The notes: generated from the letters alone by a model not told the origin. A stretch of 64,000 bases of DNA from Gibbsiella quercinecans (GCF_002291425.1 NZ_CP014136.1:558001-622000); one strand, 5' to 3'. Counted from the stretch's first letter, positions 10,335-20,003 are shown. Program-made: numbers and translations.

Positions 10335-10867
10335 GCGTTTTCCTCCAGCAGCCGGCGCAGCGTCGCCACCGTGGCGGCCAACGGCCCGTCGTTACTCAAC
10401 TGCAGGCCGTGCGTCGGCGCGGCTTCGCGTGCGCGCTGCAGCCGTTGTTCAATCTCGCTGTCGCTTTCCCGGCCACGCTCATGCAGGCGCTTCGCCAGCA
10501 CCGCCGCCGAGACCTGCAGGCACACCGGCAGCAACTGTGCGCCATAGCGCGCCGCCGCCTGCGGCAGATGCAGCCTGGAACCGTTGACGATCACATCCCA
10601 CCCCTGCGCCAGCCACAGATCCACTTCGATTCCCAGCGCATAGCGGTAGCGGTGCGCCTGCCAATCAAGGGCAAACAGCCCGCGCGCGCGGCGGCGCAAA
10701 AATTCGGCTTCGCTCAGCGCCAGGTGATTTTCACCGCCGGCGTCCGCGGCGCGGGTGATATAGCGGTGCGCCACCAGCATATTGTCAATCGGCTGCTCGC
10801 GTAGCGCATTGAGCAGGCTGTCCTTGCCCGCGCCCGATGCGCCCATCAGCCAGATTAAGCGCGCCAT
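10331..10867 (-). CDS. phnN: ribose 1,5-bisphosphate phosphokinase
   Basis: Makes PRPP from ribose 1,5-bisphosphate, linking phosphonate breakdown to nucleotide synthesis. 178 residues with P-loop MGASGAGKDSLL. The start MARLIWLMG shares a base with the phnM stop (TGATG), which decides it over a longer frame. Confidence 0.94.
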   Translation of the reverse strand: MARLIWLMGASGAGKDSLLNALREQPIDNMLVAHRYITRAADAGGENHLALSEAEFLRRRARGLFALDWQAHRYRYALGIEVDLWLAQGWDVIVNGSRLHLPQAAARYGAQLLPVCLQVSAAVLAKRLHERGRESDSEIEQRLQRAREAAPTHGLQLSNDGPLAATVATLRRLLEENA

Positions 10868-12003
10868 CAGTACACCTTCCGGCCTTGCGCCCACACATGC
10901 CGGACATGCGCATGGCCGTGCCGGGTATGCGCCAGCACCAAATCGGCACGCAGCCCTTGCGCGATCACGCCGCGATCGCGCAGCCCAACGGCGTGCGCCG
11001 GGTTGCGCGTCAATAGCGCCACGGCGCGCGGCAGGTCATAGGGGGCACTGTCATCCTGGGCCAGACGGAACGCGGCATCGAGCAGGCTGGCGGGATAATA
11101 GTCAGAGGAAAGAATATCCAGCAGGCCCTGTTGCGCCAGCTGTATCGCCGAGACGTTGCCGGAATGCGAACCACCGCGCACCACGTTGGGCGCCCCCATC
11201 AATACCAACAGCCCCAGTTCGCGGGAACGCTGCGCGGCGGCCTCGGTTGTCGGGAATTCGGCAATGGCGCTGCCAATCTGCTGCGATTCGTCAACGTGCT
11301 CCGCCGTCGCGTCGTCATGGCTGGCCAGCGCAATCCCCTGTTCGCGGCACAGCGCGGCGATCGCCCGCCGGTTGGGCTGCGACCAGAGGGCCGCCAGGCG
11401 CGTCTGTTGCTCTTCAAATTCGGCCATCTGCTGGTTATTGAGTTGGTATTTGCCCTGAAAGTACTCGCGGTATTTCTGCAACGAGGTGTACTGGCGCTGG
11501 CCGGGGGAATGGTCCATCAGCGATACCAGCGATAGCCCGGGCGTATGCATCAGTTGCTCAAACAGCGGCACCGTGGCGTCATACGGCAGCTCACAGCGCA
11601 GATGCAGCCGATGTTCGGCGCGGTTCAGGCCCTGTTCCTGGCTATGGCGGATGGCATCAATCATCTTGGTGAGGTTATCAAGGCGGTGGCCGCCGTCGCG
11701 CACGTCGCCCACGGCGATCGCGTCCAACACGGTGGTAATGCCGCTGGCCACCATCAGCGCATCGTGGCTGCTCATCGCCGAATAGGCCGGCCAGTCAACC
11801 TTGGGGCGCGGGGTAAAAAACTTGTCGAGGTTGTCGGTATGCAACTCGACCAGGCCCGGCAGCAGGAAGCCCCCTTCACCGTCTAGTGCCTCGGGCAACG
11901 CACTGCCAGAATCGCTGATGCTGCCGATCAGCCCGTTCTGTATCTCTAACGAACCGCAAACGACCTCATTTTCCAACACTAACTGAACGTTATTGATAAT
12001 CAT
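10867..12003 (-). CDS. phnM: alpha-D-ribose 1-methylphosphonate 5-triphosphate diphosphatase
   Basis: Amidohydrolase-fold enzyme of 378 residues that removes pyrophosphate from the triphosphate intermediate made by PhnGHI(L). The metal motif [12 protein letters not shown], the later CELPYD and SHDDATAEH, and [14 protein letters not shown] are the family's active-site segments. It overlaps phnL by four bases. Confidence 0.95.
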   Translation of the reverse strand: MIINNVQLVLENEVVCGSLEIQNGLIGSISDSGSALPEALDGEGGFLLPGLVELHTDNLDKFFTPRPKVDWPAYSAMSSHDALMVASGITTVLDAIAVGDVRDGGHRLDNLTKMIDAIRHSQEQGLNRAEHRLHLRCELPYDATVPLFEQLMHTPGLSLVSLMDHSPGQRQYTSLQKYREYFQGKYQLNNQQMAEFEEQQTRLAALWSQPNRRAIAALCREQGIALASHDDATAEHVDESQQIGSAIAEFPTTEAAAQRSRELGLLVLMGAPNVVRGGSHSGNVSAIQLAQQGLLDILSSDYYPASLLDAAFRLAQDDSAPYDLPRAVALLTRNPAHAVGLRDRGVIAQGLRADLVLAHTRHGHAHVRHVWAQGRKVY

Positions 12004-12704
12004 GCTTGCATTTCCTGGTGGAGAGGCTTCATTACGTGCAGGCGATCGGCCAGGCGCTCGCGTACGGCATCATCGTGGAAAATACCGACGATGGCGGCGC
12101 CGCGCGCGCGGGCTTCTTCGATCAACTGCACCACGGCATCGCTGTTGGCGCTGTCGAGAGACGCGGTGGGTTCATCCAGCAAAAGAATCGGGTAATCGGC
12201 GATAAAACCGCGCGCAATATTCACGCGCTGCTGTTCACCGCCGGAAAACGTCGAGGGCGCCAGCCCCCACAGCCGCTCCGGCACGTTGAGCCGGGCCAGC
12301 AACCGTTTGGCGCGCGCTTCGCACACGCTGCGTTCAACGCCGCGTTCCAGCAGCGGCTGGATCACCACATCCAGCGTGGAGGTGCGTGGGATCACCCGCA
12401 GAAACTGGCTGACCCAGCCAATGGTATCGCGCCGGATGGCCAACACCTGCCGGGCCGGCGCGTCGACCAGGTCCACCCAGTTCGCATGGTGCTTCACCCA
12501 GATATGGCCGCTGTTGGGGTGATAGTTGGCGTATAACGAGCGCAGCAGCGTGGATTTGCCGCTGCCGGAATGGCCATCCAGCACCACGCATTCGCCGGCG
12601 CTCACCTCCAGGCTGGCGTCGTGCAGCACCGGCAAGGCAACGCCATGCTGATTGTGTAGGACGAAGGTCTTGCAAAGATGTTCAACGCGAAGTTGTGTGT
12701 TCAT
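12000..12704 (-). CDS. phnL: C-P lyase accessory ATPase PhnL
   Basis: ABC-type ATPase of 234 residues without membrane partners: Walker [12 protein letters not shown], signature FSGGEQQR, Walker [13 protein letters not shown]. It belongs to the PhnGHIJKL machinery. The start [14 protein letters not shown] has GGAG eight bases upstream and was preferred to a frame running to 12818. The gap to phnK is 58 bases, the largest inside the lyase operon. Confidence 0.95.
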   Translation of the reverse strand: MNTQLRVEHLCKTFVLHNQHGVALPVLHDASLEVSAGECVVLDGHSGSGKSTLLRSLYANYHPNSGHIWVKHHANWVDLVDAPARQVLAIRRDTIGWVSQFLRVIPRTSTLDVVIQPLLERGVERSVCEARAKRLLARLNVPERLWGLAPSTFSGGEQQRVNIARGFIADYPILLLDEPTASLDSANSDAVVQLIEEARARGAAIVGIFHDDAVRERLADRLHVMKPLHQEMQA

Positions 12705-12762
12705 GTTGTGCTCCAATTGGTCGCCACCCGCCGCGCTGGAAAAGCCGCGGCGGCAATGCACA

Positions 12763-13524
12763 TCAGCCCAGGACAGACGACACCAGCAGTTGCGTATAAG
12801 GGTGCTGTGGATCGTCAAGCACGCGGTCGGTCAGGCCGCTTTCCACCACCCGCCCCTGCTTCATCACCAGCAGCCGGTGCGCCAACAGGCGCGCGACGCC
12901 CAGATCGTGCGTGACAATCACCACCGCCAGATTCAGCTCGCGCACCAGGGTGCGCAGTAAATCCAGCAGGCGCGCCTGCACCGACACATCCAGCCCGCCG
13001 GTCGGCTCATCCATAAACACCAGCTTCGGCTGGGTCACCAGGTTGCGGGCGATTTGCAGGCGCTGCTGCATGCCGCCGGAAAAGGTGGTGGGCAAATCGT
13101 CAATGCGTGAAACCGGGATCTCCACATCCTGTAGCCAGCGGCCGGCCTGCCGGCGGATCTCGCCATAGTGGCGCTGGCCCACCGCCATCAGCCGCTCGCC
13201 GATGTTGCCGCCGGCCGACACCTGTGGGCGCAGGCCGTCCAGCGGGTGCTGGTGCACCACGCCCCATTCGGTACGCAGCAGGCGGCGCCGTTCGCTTTCA
13301 CTCATGCGGTAGAGATCGCGCCCCTGGTAATCGACCTGCCCCTGCTGGGGAGTTAAGCGCGCCGAGATGGCGTGCAATAGCGTGGTTTTTCCCGAGCCGG
13401 ATTCGCCGACGATACCCAACACTTCGCCGGGGAAAAGCGAAAACGAGACCTCTTCAAAGCCCTTGCCCGGCGCATAAAGGTGGGTAAGGTTGTTTACCGC
13501 AAGCAGCGGCTGTTCACTGTTCAT
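12763..13524 (-). CDS. phnK: C-P lyase ATPase subunit PhnK
   Basis: ABC-type ATPase of 253 residues that docks on the PhnGHIJ core. Walker [12 protein letters not shown], signature FSGGMQQR, Walker [13 protein letters not shown], and the C-terminal [12 protein letters not shown] found in oppD-like ATPases and PhnK. The start [13 protein letters not shown] overlaps the end of phnJ by 11 bases; the longer frame adds 23 unlikely residues. Confidence 0.95.
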   Translation of the reverse strand: MNSEQPLLAVNNLTHLYAPGKGFEEVSFSLFPGEVLGIVGESGSGKTTLLHAISARLTPQQGQVDYQGRDLYRMSESERRRLLRTEWGVVHQHPLDGLRPQVSAGGNIGERLMAVGQRHYGEIRRQAGRWLQDVEIPVSRIDDLPTTFSGGMQQRLQIARNLVTQPKLVFMDEPTGGLDVSVQARLLDLLRTLVRELNLAVVIVTHDLGVARLLAHRLLVMKQGRVVESGLTDRVLDDPQHPYTQLLVSSVLG

Positions 13525-14362
13525 GTGTTTTTTCCTGCTGCTGATGGCAATAATCGGTATCCGAGCAAACAAACATGCGCGTGCCGCTGTCATCCATCAC
13601 CACTTCGTCCAGGTAGCTGTGGCGCGAACCGCAGAGTGCGCAAGGCTGCTCCCACTGTTGGACGCTGAAAGGATGATCGTCAAAATCCAGGCTTTCCACC
13701 TTGCTGTAGGGCGGCAATGCGTAGATGCGCTTTTCACGCCCGGCGCCGAACAGCTGCAGGGCCGGCATCATATGCATCTTGGGGTTATCGAACTTCGGAA
13801 TCGGCGACGGATCCATCACATAGCGGTCATTCACCTTCACCGGGTAGGCGTAGGTGGTGGCGATATGGCCGTAGCGGGCAATGTCTTCATACAGCTTCAC
13901 CTGCATAACGCCATACTCTTCCAGGGCGTGCATTTTGCGGGTTTCCGTTTCACGCGGCTCGATAAAGCGCAAAGGCTCGGGGATCGGCACCTGGTAAACC
14001 AGGATCTGATCTTCCCGCAGCGGTGTTTCCGGAATGCGGTGGCGGGTTTGGATCAGCGTCGCCTCGGTGGTGCGCTCGGTGGTGGTCGCGCCGCTGACGC
14101 GCTGGAAGAAGCGGCGAATCGACACCGCGTTGGTGGTGTCATCCGCCCCCTGGTCAATCACCTTCAGCACATCGTTTTCGCCGATCAGGCTGGCAGTCAG
14201 TTGAATGCCGCCGGTGCCCCAGCCGTAGGGCATCGGCATTTCGCGGCCGCCAAACGGCACCTGATAGCCGGGGATCGCCACCGCTTTCAGTATCGCCCGG
14301 CGGATCGCCCGCTTGGTTTGTTCGTCCAGATAGCCTGGGTTATAACCGCTCAACTCACGCAT
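13514..14362 (-). CDS. phnJ: carbon-phosphorus lyase, radical SAM subunit
   Basis: Breaks the C-P bond of ribose methylphosphonate 5-phosphate, releasing methane or another alkane. 282 residues. The cluster-binding cysteines keep the exact family spacing near the C-terminus: C-x2-C in CALC, then 21 residues to the third cysteine and five to the fourth (CSDTDYC). The GWGTGGIQLTASLIG segment is also conserved. Overlaps both phnI and phnK. Confidence 0.96.
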   Translation of the reverse strand: MRELSGYNPGYLDEQTKRAIRRAILKAVAIPGYQVPFGGREMPMPYGWGTGGIQLTASLIGENDVLKVIDQGADDTTNAVSIRRFFQRVSGATTTERTTEATLIQTRHRIPETPLREDQILVYQVPIPEPLRFIEPRETETRKMHALEEYGVMQVKLYEDIARYGHIATTYAYPVKVNDRYVMDPSPIPKFDNPKMHMMPALQLFGAGREKRIYALPPYSKVESLDFDDHPFSVQQWEQPCALCGSRHSYLDEVVMDDSGTRMFVCSDTDYCHQQQEKTHEQ

Positions 14363-15431
14363 CGTTATTCTCCTGGTATTCCTGGCGTAGGCGCTTCAAC
14401 AGTTCCAACTCGGCCTGGAAATCGACGTAGTGCGGTAATTTGAGGTGCGAAACAAAGCCCGCCGCCTCGACGTTGTCGGCATGTGACAGGACAAACTCTT
14501 CGTCCTGCGCCGGGCTGGCGACGCTTTCCTGATGCTCGGCGGTTTGCAGGGCGCGATCCACCAGCGCCATCGCCATCGCCTTGCGCTCCGAGCGCCCGAA
14601 CACCAGCCCATAGCCGCGGGTAAAGTGCGGCGCGGCCCCTGGCGCATCGGTAAAACCGTTGACCATTTCACATTCGGTCAGCAGGATTTCACCGATATCC
14701 AGCGCAAAGCCCAATTCTTCCGGTGCGATCTCGACCGTAACAAAGCCGCTGCGGATCTCGCCGGCAAAGGGATGGGTACGGCCATAGCCGCGCTGCGTTG
14801 AATAGCCCAGCGCCAGCAGAAAACCCTCATCGCCGCGCACCAGCTGTTGCAGCCGGGCGCTACGGGGCGCGGGGTAGCTGGGTGGTTCGCGGGTAATATC
14901 CAGCGGTTCGCTGCCGTCATCTTCTTCAAGCGCGGCGAAACCTTCGCGGGTCATCAGATCAAACATGTGCGGGCACGGCGCCTGCTCCGGCGCTTCGCCA
15001 CGTTGCGGCACCGGCGCTTCGCCGCCGGCCAACAGCGTGAAATCCAACAGACGGTGCGTGTAATCGTAGGTGGGGCCAAGCACCTGCCCGCCGGGCAAAT
15101 CCTTGTAAACCGCCGAGATGCGGCGCTCGATGCGCATGTTCCCGGTCGCCAGCGGCTGGCTGTCGGCCAGGCGCGGCAGCGTGGTGCGGTAGGCGCGCAG
15201 CAGGAAGATGGCTTCCACCAGATCGCCGCTGGCCTGTTTGATGGCCAGTGCGGCCAGATCGCGATCGTAAATCCCGCCTTCGGTCATCACGCGATCCACC
15301 GCCAGCCCCAGTTGTTGTTCAACCTGCCGGCAATCCAGCTCGGCCACATCACGCGTACCGCGGCGCAAATCCTCCTGCAAGCGGTGGGCATTTTCGATGG
15401 CTTTTTCACCACCCTTAACGGCAACGTACAT
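14355..15431 (-). CDS. phnI: C-P lyase core subunit PhnI
   Basis: Subunit of the PhnGHIJ complex; with G, H and L it couples phosphonate to ribose triphosphate with release of adenine. 358 residues. The start MYVAVKGGEKAI shares a base with the phnH stop, which excludes a frame reaching 15545. EDLRRGTRDVAELD and LPHYVDFQAELELLKRLR are typical PhnI segments. Confidence 0.96.
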   Translation of the reverse strand: MYVAVKGGEKAIENAHRLQEDLRRGTRDVAELDCRQVEQQLGLAVDRVMTEGGIYDRDLAALAIKQASGDLVEAIFLLRAYRTTLPRLADSQPLATGNMRIERRISAVYKDLPGGQVLGPTYDYTHRLLDFTLLAGGEAPVPQRGEAPEQAPCPHMFDLMTREGFAALEEDDGSEPLDITREPPSYPAPRSARLQQLVRGDEGFLLALGYSTQRGYGRTHPFAGEIRSGFVTVEIAPEELGFALDIGEILLTECEMVNGFTDAPGAAPHFTRGYGLVFGRSERKAMAMALVDRALQTAEHQESVASPAQDEEFVLSHADNVEAAGFVSHLKLPHYVDFQAELELLKRLRQEYQENNDA

Positions 15432-16006
15432 CAGCACACCTCCACATGCGTTGTGCGCGGCAGCGCCATTAATGCCGTGCCGCTGGTCAATATCAGATCG
15501 ATACCTTGCGGGAAAGCGTTGGCGCGCTGGCACAGGTAGCGGCATAGCGCTGCCGGCAACTGTGGCGCGACGGTGCGCGGCGCCTGTAGCCCCGGCCCGC
15601 GCAGACGCAACGGTTCCCCACCGGCCAGCGCGGCCACGTCAATAATCACCGTGGTGCTTTTCTCCGGCGCCAGATCGTCGCCGGCGCCAAAGCGTGAAAA
15701 ATCGATTGCTGAAGAGGCCTGGATCAGGGCGAAAGGCGCGGCCTGATCCTCGGCCAGCGCAGCGCCGGTATGAAACCGCAGGTTGCTGCGCACGGCGTCA
15801 TCGCTTAATGCCGCGTCGAGCCATACCGGGGTTTCATGATCGACCAGCGTCAGCAGCGCCGCCGTGGCCGCCGGCGATACCTGCCCCCACCCCTGCTGCA
15901 ACGGCAGCGCCACCACCGTTCCCGGCTCGCTCATCGCTTTCAGGATGCGGCGAAAGGCGTGCTGGGCATCGGCCACCGGGTGATTAAAACTTGCCTGTAA
16001 TGTCAT
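15431..16006 (-). CDS. phnH: C-P lyase core subunit PhnH
   Basis: 191-residue member of the PhnGHIJ core, related in fold to PLP-dependent enzymes but without cofactor. HPVADAQHAFRRILKAMSEP at the N-terminus and PQGIDLILTSGTALMALPRT at the C-terminus are typical. Overlaps phnG and phnI, in keeping with tight coupling. Confidence 0.95.
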   Translation of the reverse strand: MTLQASFNHPVADAQHAFRRILKAMSEPGTVVALPLQQGWGQVSPAATAALLTLVDHETPVWLDAALSDDAVRSNLRFHTGAALAEDQAAPFALIQASSAIDFSRFGAGDDLAPEKSTTVIIDVAALAGGEPLRLRGPGLQAPRTVAPQLPAALCRYLCQRANAFPQGIDLILTSGTALMALPRTTHVEVC

Positions 16007-16452
16007 GCGTTATCTCCACGTACCAGCGTAAAGAAATCCACCTTGCTGCTGGCGATTTCACGGGCGCGCTGCAAGCGCAGCACCTCCCGCTGCGCCGCCA
16101 GCGGCTTGATTAACTGCTCCTGCAACAGGCCGTGGTTCTCGCTCTGCTGCAGTAAGGCATCAATCACCGCACAGCGCTCGGCATGCGCCTTATCGCGCCC
16201 CGCCACATAGCTGTAGCCGCAGGTGCCGTCGGCCAGGCGCACCACGGCGCGGGTGACGGTCATGTCCCCCAGCACGAAGCGCTTGCCGGTGCCCCCCATG
16301 CGAGCCTGCAAACGGGCCAGGCCGATCTCCGGCGCGCGCAACAGCTGATATTGCGGCTGCAATTTGAGGGGCTGCCAGCGTTTTTCCAGCTCTGCGGCCG
16401 GGCTGTGGGCCAGCACGGAAAGCCACTGTTGGCGTTGCTTTAACTGTTCCAT
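16003..16452 (-). CDS. phnG: C-P lyase core subunit PhnG
   Basis: 149-residue core subunit. RQQWLSVLAHSP, the GEMTVTR-like GDMTVTRAVVRL and the conserved GYSYVAGRDKAHAERCA identify PhnG. The ATG directly follows the phnF stop and its own stop overlaps phnH, so it is first of the structural lyase genes. Confidence 0.95.
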   Translation of the reverse strand: MEQLKQRQQWLSVLAHSPAAELEKRWQPLKLQPQYQLLRAPEIGLARLQARMGGTGKRFVLGDMTVTRAVVRLADGTCGYSYVAGRDKAHAERCAVIDALLQQSENHGLLQEQLIKPLAAQREVLRLQRAREIASSKVDFFTLVRGDNA

Positions 16453-17169
16453 TCAATGCTCCAGCGTCAGTTCGATCATGTCGCCGCGGGTCAGGCTGAT
16501 GGAGTATTCCGCCATTTCACCGCTTGCGGTTTTGTTGAGGGTGCGCACGCACAGCAACGGCGCCTGCGGTTCAATTTCCAGCAACCGGCTCTCTTTCGCC
16601 TGTGCCTGGCGGGTACTGATGCGCGTTTGCGTGCGGATCAGCGCCTGATCCAGCCGTTGCGCAATAAAATCGTGCAGTGAGCCGCTGCGGAATTGTTGCA
16701 GTTCGGGCCACCAGGCAAGCTGCGGCAGGAAGTGGTTTATCACGCAGACCGGTACGCCATTGACCCGGCGCAGAGTGCGCAGGTGGATCACGCTGTCACC
16801 TTCGCAGCAGGCCAGGGAGGCCGCCACGTCCTGGCTGGCCGGGCTAAGTACCGCCAGCAACCGCTCGCTGCTGGGCTCGCTGCCCTGCTCCAGCAGGTTC
16901 TGGCTAAAGTGGGCCTGCGAATGCAGCGGGTAGTCATAGGGGCGCATCAACACCAGGATGCCGATGCCGTGGCGGCGTTGTACCAGCCCTTTTTTCACCA
17001 AATCGTCCACCGCGCGGCGCAACGTATGGCGGTTGACGGCATAACGCTCCGCCAGTTGTTTTTCTGAAGGCAGATAATCGCCACTGCGGTAATGGGTGCG
17101 TAGCTCCGCTTCCAACTCGGCGGCGACGGCCTGGTAGACAGTGGTCGGATGTCTGGATAACTGCGGCAT
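16453..17169 (-). CDS. phnF: GntR/HutC family regulator of the phn operon
   Basis: 238 residues: an N-terminal winged helix (YLPSEKQLAERYAVNRHTLRRAVDDLVKKGLVQRR spans it, about 30-70) and a C-terminal UTRA ligand domain ending AEYSISLTRGDMIELTLEH. Probably represses phn genes in the absence of ligand, on top of PhoB control. The start MPQLSRHPTT has GGAG nine bases upstream. First gene of the phnFGHIJKLMNP run. Confidence 0.94.
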   Translation of the reverse strand: MPQLSRHPTTVYQAVAAELEAELRTHYRSGDYLPSEKQLAERYAVNRHTLRRAVDDLVKKGLVQRRHGIGILVLMRPYDYPLHSQAHFSQNLLEQGSEPSSERLLAVLSPASQDVAASLACCEGDSVIHLRTLRRVNGVPVCVINHFLPQLAWWPELQQFRSGSLHDFIAQRLDQALIRTQTRISTRQAQAKESRLLEIEPQAPLLCVRTLNKTASGEMAEYSISLTRGDMIELTLEH

Positions 17170-17232
17170 ATAAAAAAACTCCATGGCAAACCGGCTGGAT
17201 AAAAAACATCCCGTTAAGATAGAGCACAAGCC

Positions 17233-17251
17233 TGCAAGAAAAATGTGACCG
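17233..17251 (-). promoter_or_regulatory. weak Pho-box-like site upstream of phnF
   Basis: Minus-strand CGGTCACATTTTTCTTGCA, 64 bases before phnF, has the CNGTCA half but a poor second half. Position fits a PhoB site for the lyase operon; sequence support is modest. Confidence 0.3.
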
Positions 17252-17414
17252 CGGCGTGAAAGCCAGATGTCGGCTTGATGAATAAATCACCACATTGGCG
17301 ATGGCAAAAGTGCGGATTTATGGCCGCAAGCCGCAGCCAGCAAGGGATAATGCAGGATTTAGCATGGTGTCTGACGGGCAAAATAACGGGGGGCAAAGCG
17401 CACGGATCCGCACG

Positions 17415-17432
17415 CTGTCATTTTTCTGTTTT
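17415..17432 (+). promoter_or_regulatory. Pho box upstream of the alkaline phosphatase
   Basis: CTGTCATTTTTCTGTTTT nearly matches the Pho-box consensus CTGTCATAWAWCTGTMAY. It is about 90 bases before the phosphatase ATG and points the same way, so PhoB activation under phosphate limitation is likely. Confidence 0.75.
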
Positions 17433-17520
17433 ATTTTCATCAAAAAAATGTCATCAACAGCGGATAACGTAACGCTGGTTTATCAAAATGTAAAAATTCA
17501 CTACAAGGGTTTTCTATTCC

Positions 17521-18969
17521 ATGCGTATATACTCAACCGCCCTGCTGACGTTTGCGCTCAGCTTCCCTCTGGTAACCCAGGCCGCTGAGCAAAACGCGGC
17601 TCCGGTTAAGGCTAAAAACGTTATCCTGCTGATCACTGACGGCGCCGGCATCAATACCTGGCATGCCGCCAGCTATTACCGCCACGGCGCATTAGGCCAC
17701 GAGGCCTATGACGACTTCGACGTGAAGCTGTTTGCCTCCACCTATCCGCTGAATACCTCTAACGTTCCGACTCGTACGCAAAACGGCGCCGTCACCTTCG
17801 ATGCCGATAAGATCTGGACCAAAGACAAATCTGATAGCGTGTTCAAAGGCAGCCTCGGCAACTACCCCGGCTTCTTCTCTGGCTACGATTATCTGCGTGC
17901 TGATTTCACCGACAGCGCTGCGGCAGCCACCGCACTGGCATCTGGCCACAAGACCTATAACAACGCCATTAACTGGTCCAACGATGACAAGAAGCTCAAG
18001 CACATCGGCGAATACGCGGTAGAAAACGGCAAAGCGCTGGGTGTCATCACTTCGGTGCAGTGGAGCCACGCCACGCCGGCCGGCTTCCTGGCGCATAACG
18101 TCAGCCGCAACGAATACGCCGCTATCGGCAAAGAGATCATCGATTCCGGCCTGGCCACGGTGGTCATGGGCTCTGGGCACCCGTTCTATGACGAAAACGG
18201 TAAAGCCACTACGCCAAAAAATGACAAGGCCTATCGCTACGTTGGCGGTAAGGAAGAGTGGGATCGTCTGGTAGCAGGGAAAACCGCCTACAAGCATATC
18301 GAAACCAAGGCTGATTTCGTTGCGCTGGCCAACGACAAGTTGAATATGGGCAACAAAACCAAGCTGATCGGCACCGTGCAGAACCACGCCACGCTGCAGT
18401 TCAACCGCGATGGCGTCGCCGCCGGCAACCTGCTGCCTAACCAGCCGGATCTGGCAACCATGACCAAAGGGGCGTTGAACCTGGTGGCTAAAAACCCAGC
18501 CGGGTTTATGCTGATGGTGGAAGGCGGCGCGGTAGACTGGGCGGCCCATGCCAACAACCTGCCCCGCCTGATCGAAGAGCAAATCGACTTTAACCGCGCG
18601 GTTGAAACGGTAACGGAATGGGTTGAAGAGAACAGCTCATGGGATGAAACCCTGGTGATCGTGACCACCGACCACGGTAACGGCCTGCTGCTGGGGCCAG
18701 ACTCCAACAGTGATGCGTTCTCCGACATCGTTAATCAGGGCGCCGGCGCACTGCCGCTGGTACGCTGGCACACCGACACCCACACCCGTGAACTGGTGCC
18801 GGTATTCGCCAAAGGCCCTGGCGCGGACTTCCTGACCAGCGTCGCCAAAGCGAACGCCGGGCTGGCCGCTTACCACGTGCCGGAAGAAAACCAACAGTAC
18901 GTCGATAATACCGATATCTTCCGCACGGTAGCCAATGCCTTCGGCATTAACACCGCGCAACAGCAGTAA
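17521..18969 (+). CDS. periplasmic alkaline phosphatase (not classical PhoA)
   Basis: 482 residues with signal peptide (cleavage near TQAAEQ). Alkaline phosphatase superfamily: first metal motif LLITDGAGINTWHAA, nucleophile serine in FTDSAAAATALASGHKT, metal ligands in MVEGGAVDWAAHANN, VTTDHGN and WHTDTHT. The disulphides and spacing of E. coli PhoA are absent, so it belongs to a different branch. A strong Pho box and its divergence from phnF place it in the phosphate-starvation response. A terminator follows. It may replace the phoA whose remnant lies at 4.1-4.7 kb. Confidence 0.92.
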   Translation: MRIYSTALLTFALSFPLVTQAAEQNAAPVKAKNVILLITDGAGINTWHAASYYRHGALGHEAYDDFDVKLFASTYPLNTSNVPTRTQNGAVTFDADKIWTKDKSDSVFKGSLGNYPGFFSGYDYLRADFTDSAAAATALASGHKTYNNAINWSNDDKKLKHIGEYAVENGKALGVITSVQWSHATPAGFLAHNVSRNEYAAIGKEIIDSGLATVVMGSGHPFYDENGKATTPKNDKAYRYVGGKEEWDRLVAGKTAYKHIETKADFVALANDKLNMGNKTKLIGTVQNHATLQFNRDGVAAGNLLPNQPDLATMTKGALNLVAKNPAGFMLMVEGGAVDWAAHANNLPRLIEEQIDFNRAVETVTEWVEENSSWDETLVIVTTDHGNGLLLGPDSNSDAFSDIVNQGAGALPLVRWHTDTHTRELVPVFAKGPGADFLTSVAKANAGLAAYHVPEENQQYVDNTDIFRTVANAFGINTAQQQ

Positions 18970-18978
18970 GCCTGAAGC

Positions 18979-19017
18979 AACGCCGCACACAGCCTGACGC
19001 GTGCGGCGTTGTGTTTT
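18979..19017 (+). terminator. terminator after the alkaline phosphatase
   Basis: AACGCCGCAC pairs perfectly with GTGCGGCGTT across a 12-base loop, followed by GTGTTTT. Ten-base-pair stem; the T run is short. Confidence 0.7.
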
Positions 19018-19046
19018 CCCGCTTTATCACGAGATGTAAGACATTG

Positions 19047-19538
19047 ATGACTATTTCAGCATTAACCTCAATCCGCGCCCGCTGGCCGCATGCGCTTATG
19101 CTCTGCGGCCTGCTTTTGCTGCAATCCCTGCCCGCCGTACATGCGGCAGAACGCCCCACCGTCCCCACGGCCAGCACCAATGCCGAAGCGCAGGTGATGC
19201 GCGCCATTCGCAAAAACGGCGAATTGACGGTCGATTTGCGCTTTGAAACCACCGCCGATACCTTCGGCGGCGAGATCATCTACGGCAACCTACAGCCTGA
19301 AGATTGGAAAAACCAGTTCTACGTTGAAGCCGACGGCCAGCGCTGGCCACTCAGTAGCGAAGGCCAGCAAAAGGCCCCGGCGGAACTGCGCCTGAACTTC
19401 AGTTACGATCGCAAAAAGAACCCGCGTGTCGGCACCTGGCAAGGCAAGTTTGTCGCCCCGCCGGCCACGGTGACCGAGGTAACGCTGAAGCTGCCAGGAT
19501 TAGCGCCAATCCCGGCAATCCCGATTACCGATCGCTAA
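19047..19538 (+). CDS. small exported protein of unknown function
   Basis: 163 residues. The N-terminus is a signal peptide (HALMLCGLLLLQSL..., cleavage near AVHAAE). The mature part is beta-rich with ...NGELTVDLRFETTADTFGGE and a Lys-rich FSYDRKKNPRVGTW; no family recognised. The ATG at 19047 (MTISALTS) was preferred over a GTG-started frame at 19011, but the ribosome site is weak. It lies 78 bases after the alkaline phosphatase and is separated from it by the terminator, so co-expression is uncertain. Confidence 0.7.
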   Translation: MTISALTSIRARWPHALMLCGLLLLQSLPAVHAAERPTVPTASTNAEAQVMRAIRKNGELTVDLRFETTADTFGGEIIYGNLQPEDWKNQFYVEADGQRWPLSSEGQQKAPAELRLNFSYDRKKNPRVGTWQGKFVAPPATVTEVTLKLPGLAPIPAIPITDR

Positions 19539-19550
19539 ACCACGCCAACC

Positions 19551-19576
19551 CACGCCAAATGGCTGCATTTGGCGTG
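19551..19576. repeat. hairpin CACGCCAAAT...ATTTGGCGTG
   Basis: Perfect ten-base inverted repeat with a six-base loop after the small exported protein. No T run follows on the plus strand, so a terminator role is uncertain. Confidence 0.45.
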
Positions 19577-19595
19577 CAAAAAACAGCCTAAGGTT

Positions 19596-19722
19596 TATAC
19601 CCAAAATAATTCGAGTTGCAGGCAGGCGGCAACGCAGCGAGTCCCCAGGAGCTTACTCCAGTAAGTGACTGGGGTGAGCGAGGAAAGCCAACACACCTGC
19701 AACTTGAAGTATGAAGGGTACA
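19596..19722. repeat. ERIC element
   Basis: About 127 bases of imperfect palindrome with the diagnostic core TCCCCAGGAGCTTACTCCAG and AAGTGACTGGGGTGAGCG, and matching ends TATACCC and GGGTA. Miniature non-coding repeat of enterobacteria. Confidence 0.92.
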
Positions 19723-19820
19723 GCTATCGATTCTATACGCCAAAGCGACTATTCATTATTTTCTATTCCCCTACACTAGCCTCGTTCGCAGTGACTTTTC
19801 ATTACTTCGGGGGCTAATAC

Positions 19821-20003
19821 ATGTACAACTTTTCACGCTATCAGGCAAAAGAGCTGGCGCTGGCTTATATGAGCGGTAAAAAGCACGATCTCTCACCGCA
19901 GGAGTTCCTGCGACAGTTAAAAATCACCGAAAAATCATTCGACCATCTGTTGAAAACCGGGGTTGAACTGCCTGCGCACGAGGTGATGGTAAAGAGCTTC
20001 TAA
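19821..20003 (+). CDS. small conserved-looking protein, function unknown
   Basis: 60 residues with a good ribosome site (GGGGG nine bases before the ATG). The sequence is helical and charged: RYQAKELALAYMSGKKHDLS then PQEFLRQLKITEKSFDHLL. It ends tail to tail with the LysR gene, overlapping by four bases. No family recognised. Confidence 0.65.
   Translation: MYNFSRYQAKELALAYMSGKKHDLSPQEFLRQLKITEKSFDHLLKTGVELPAHEVMVKSF

Noticed and set aside
13490..14443. 317-residue plus-strand frame opposite phnJ
   Set aside because: Long only because GC-rich codons leave few stops; phnJ on the other strand has all its conserved cysteines.
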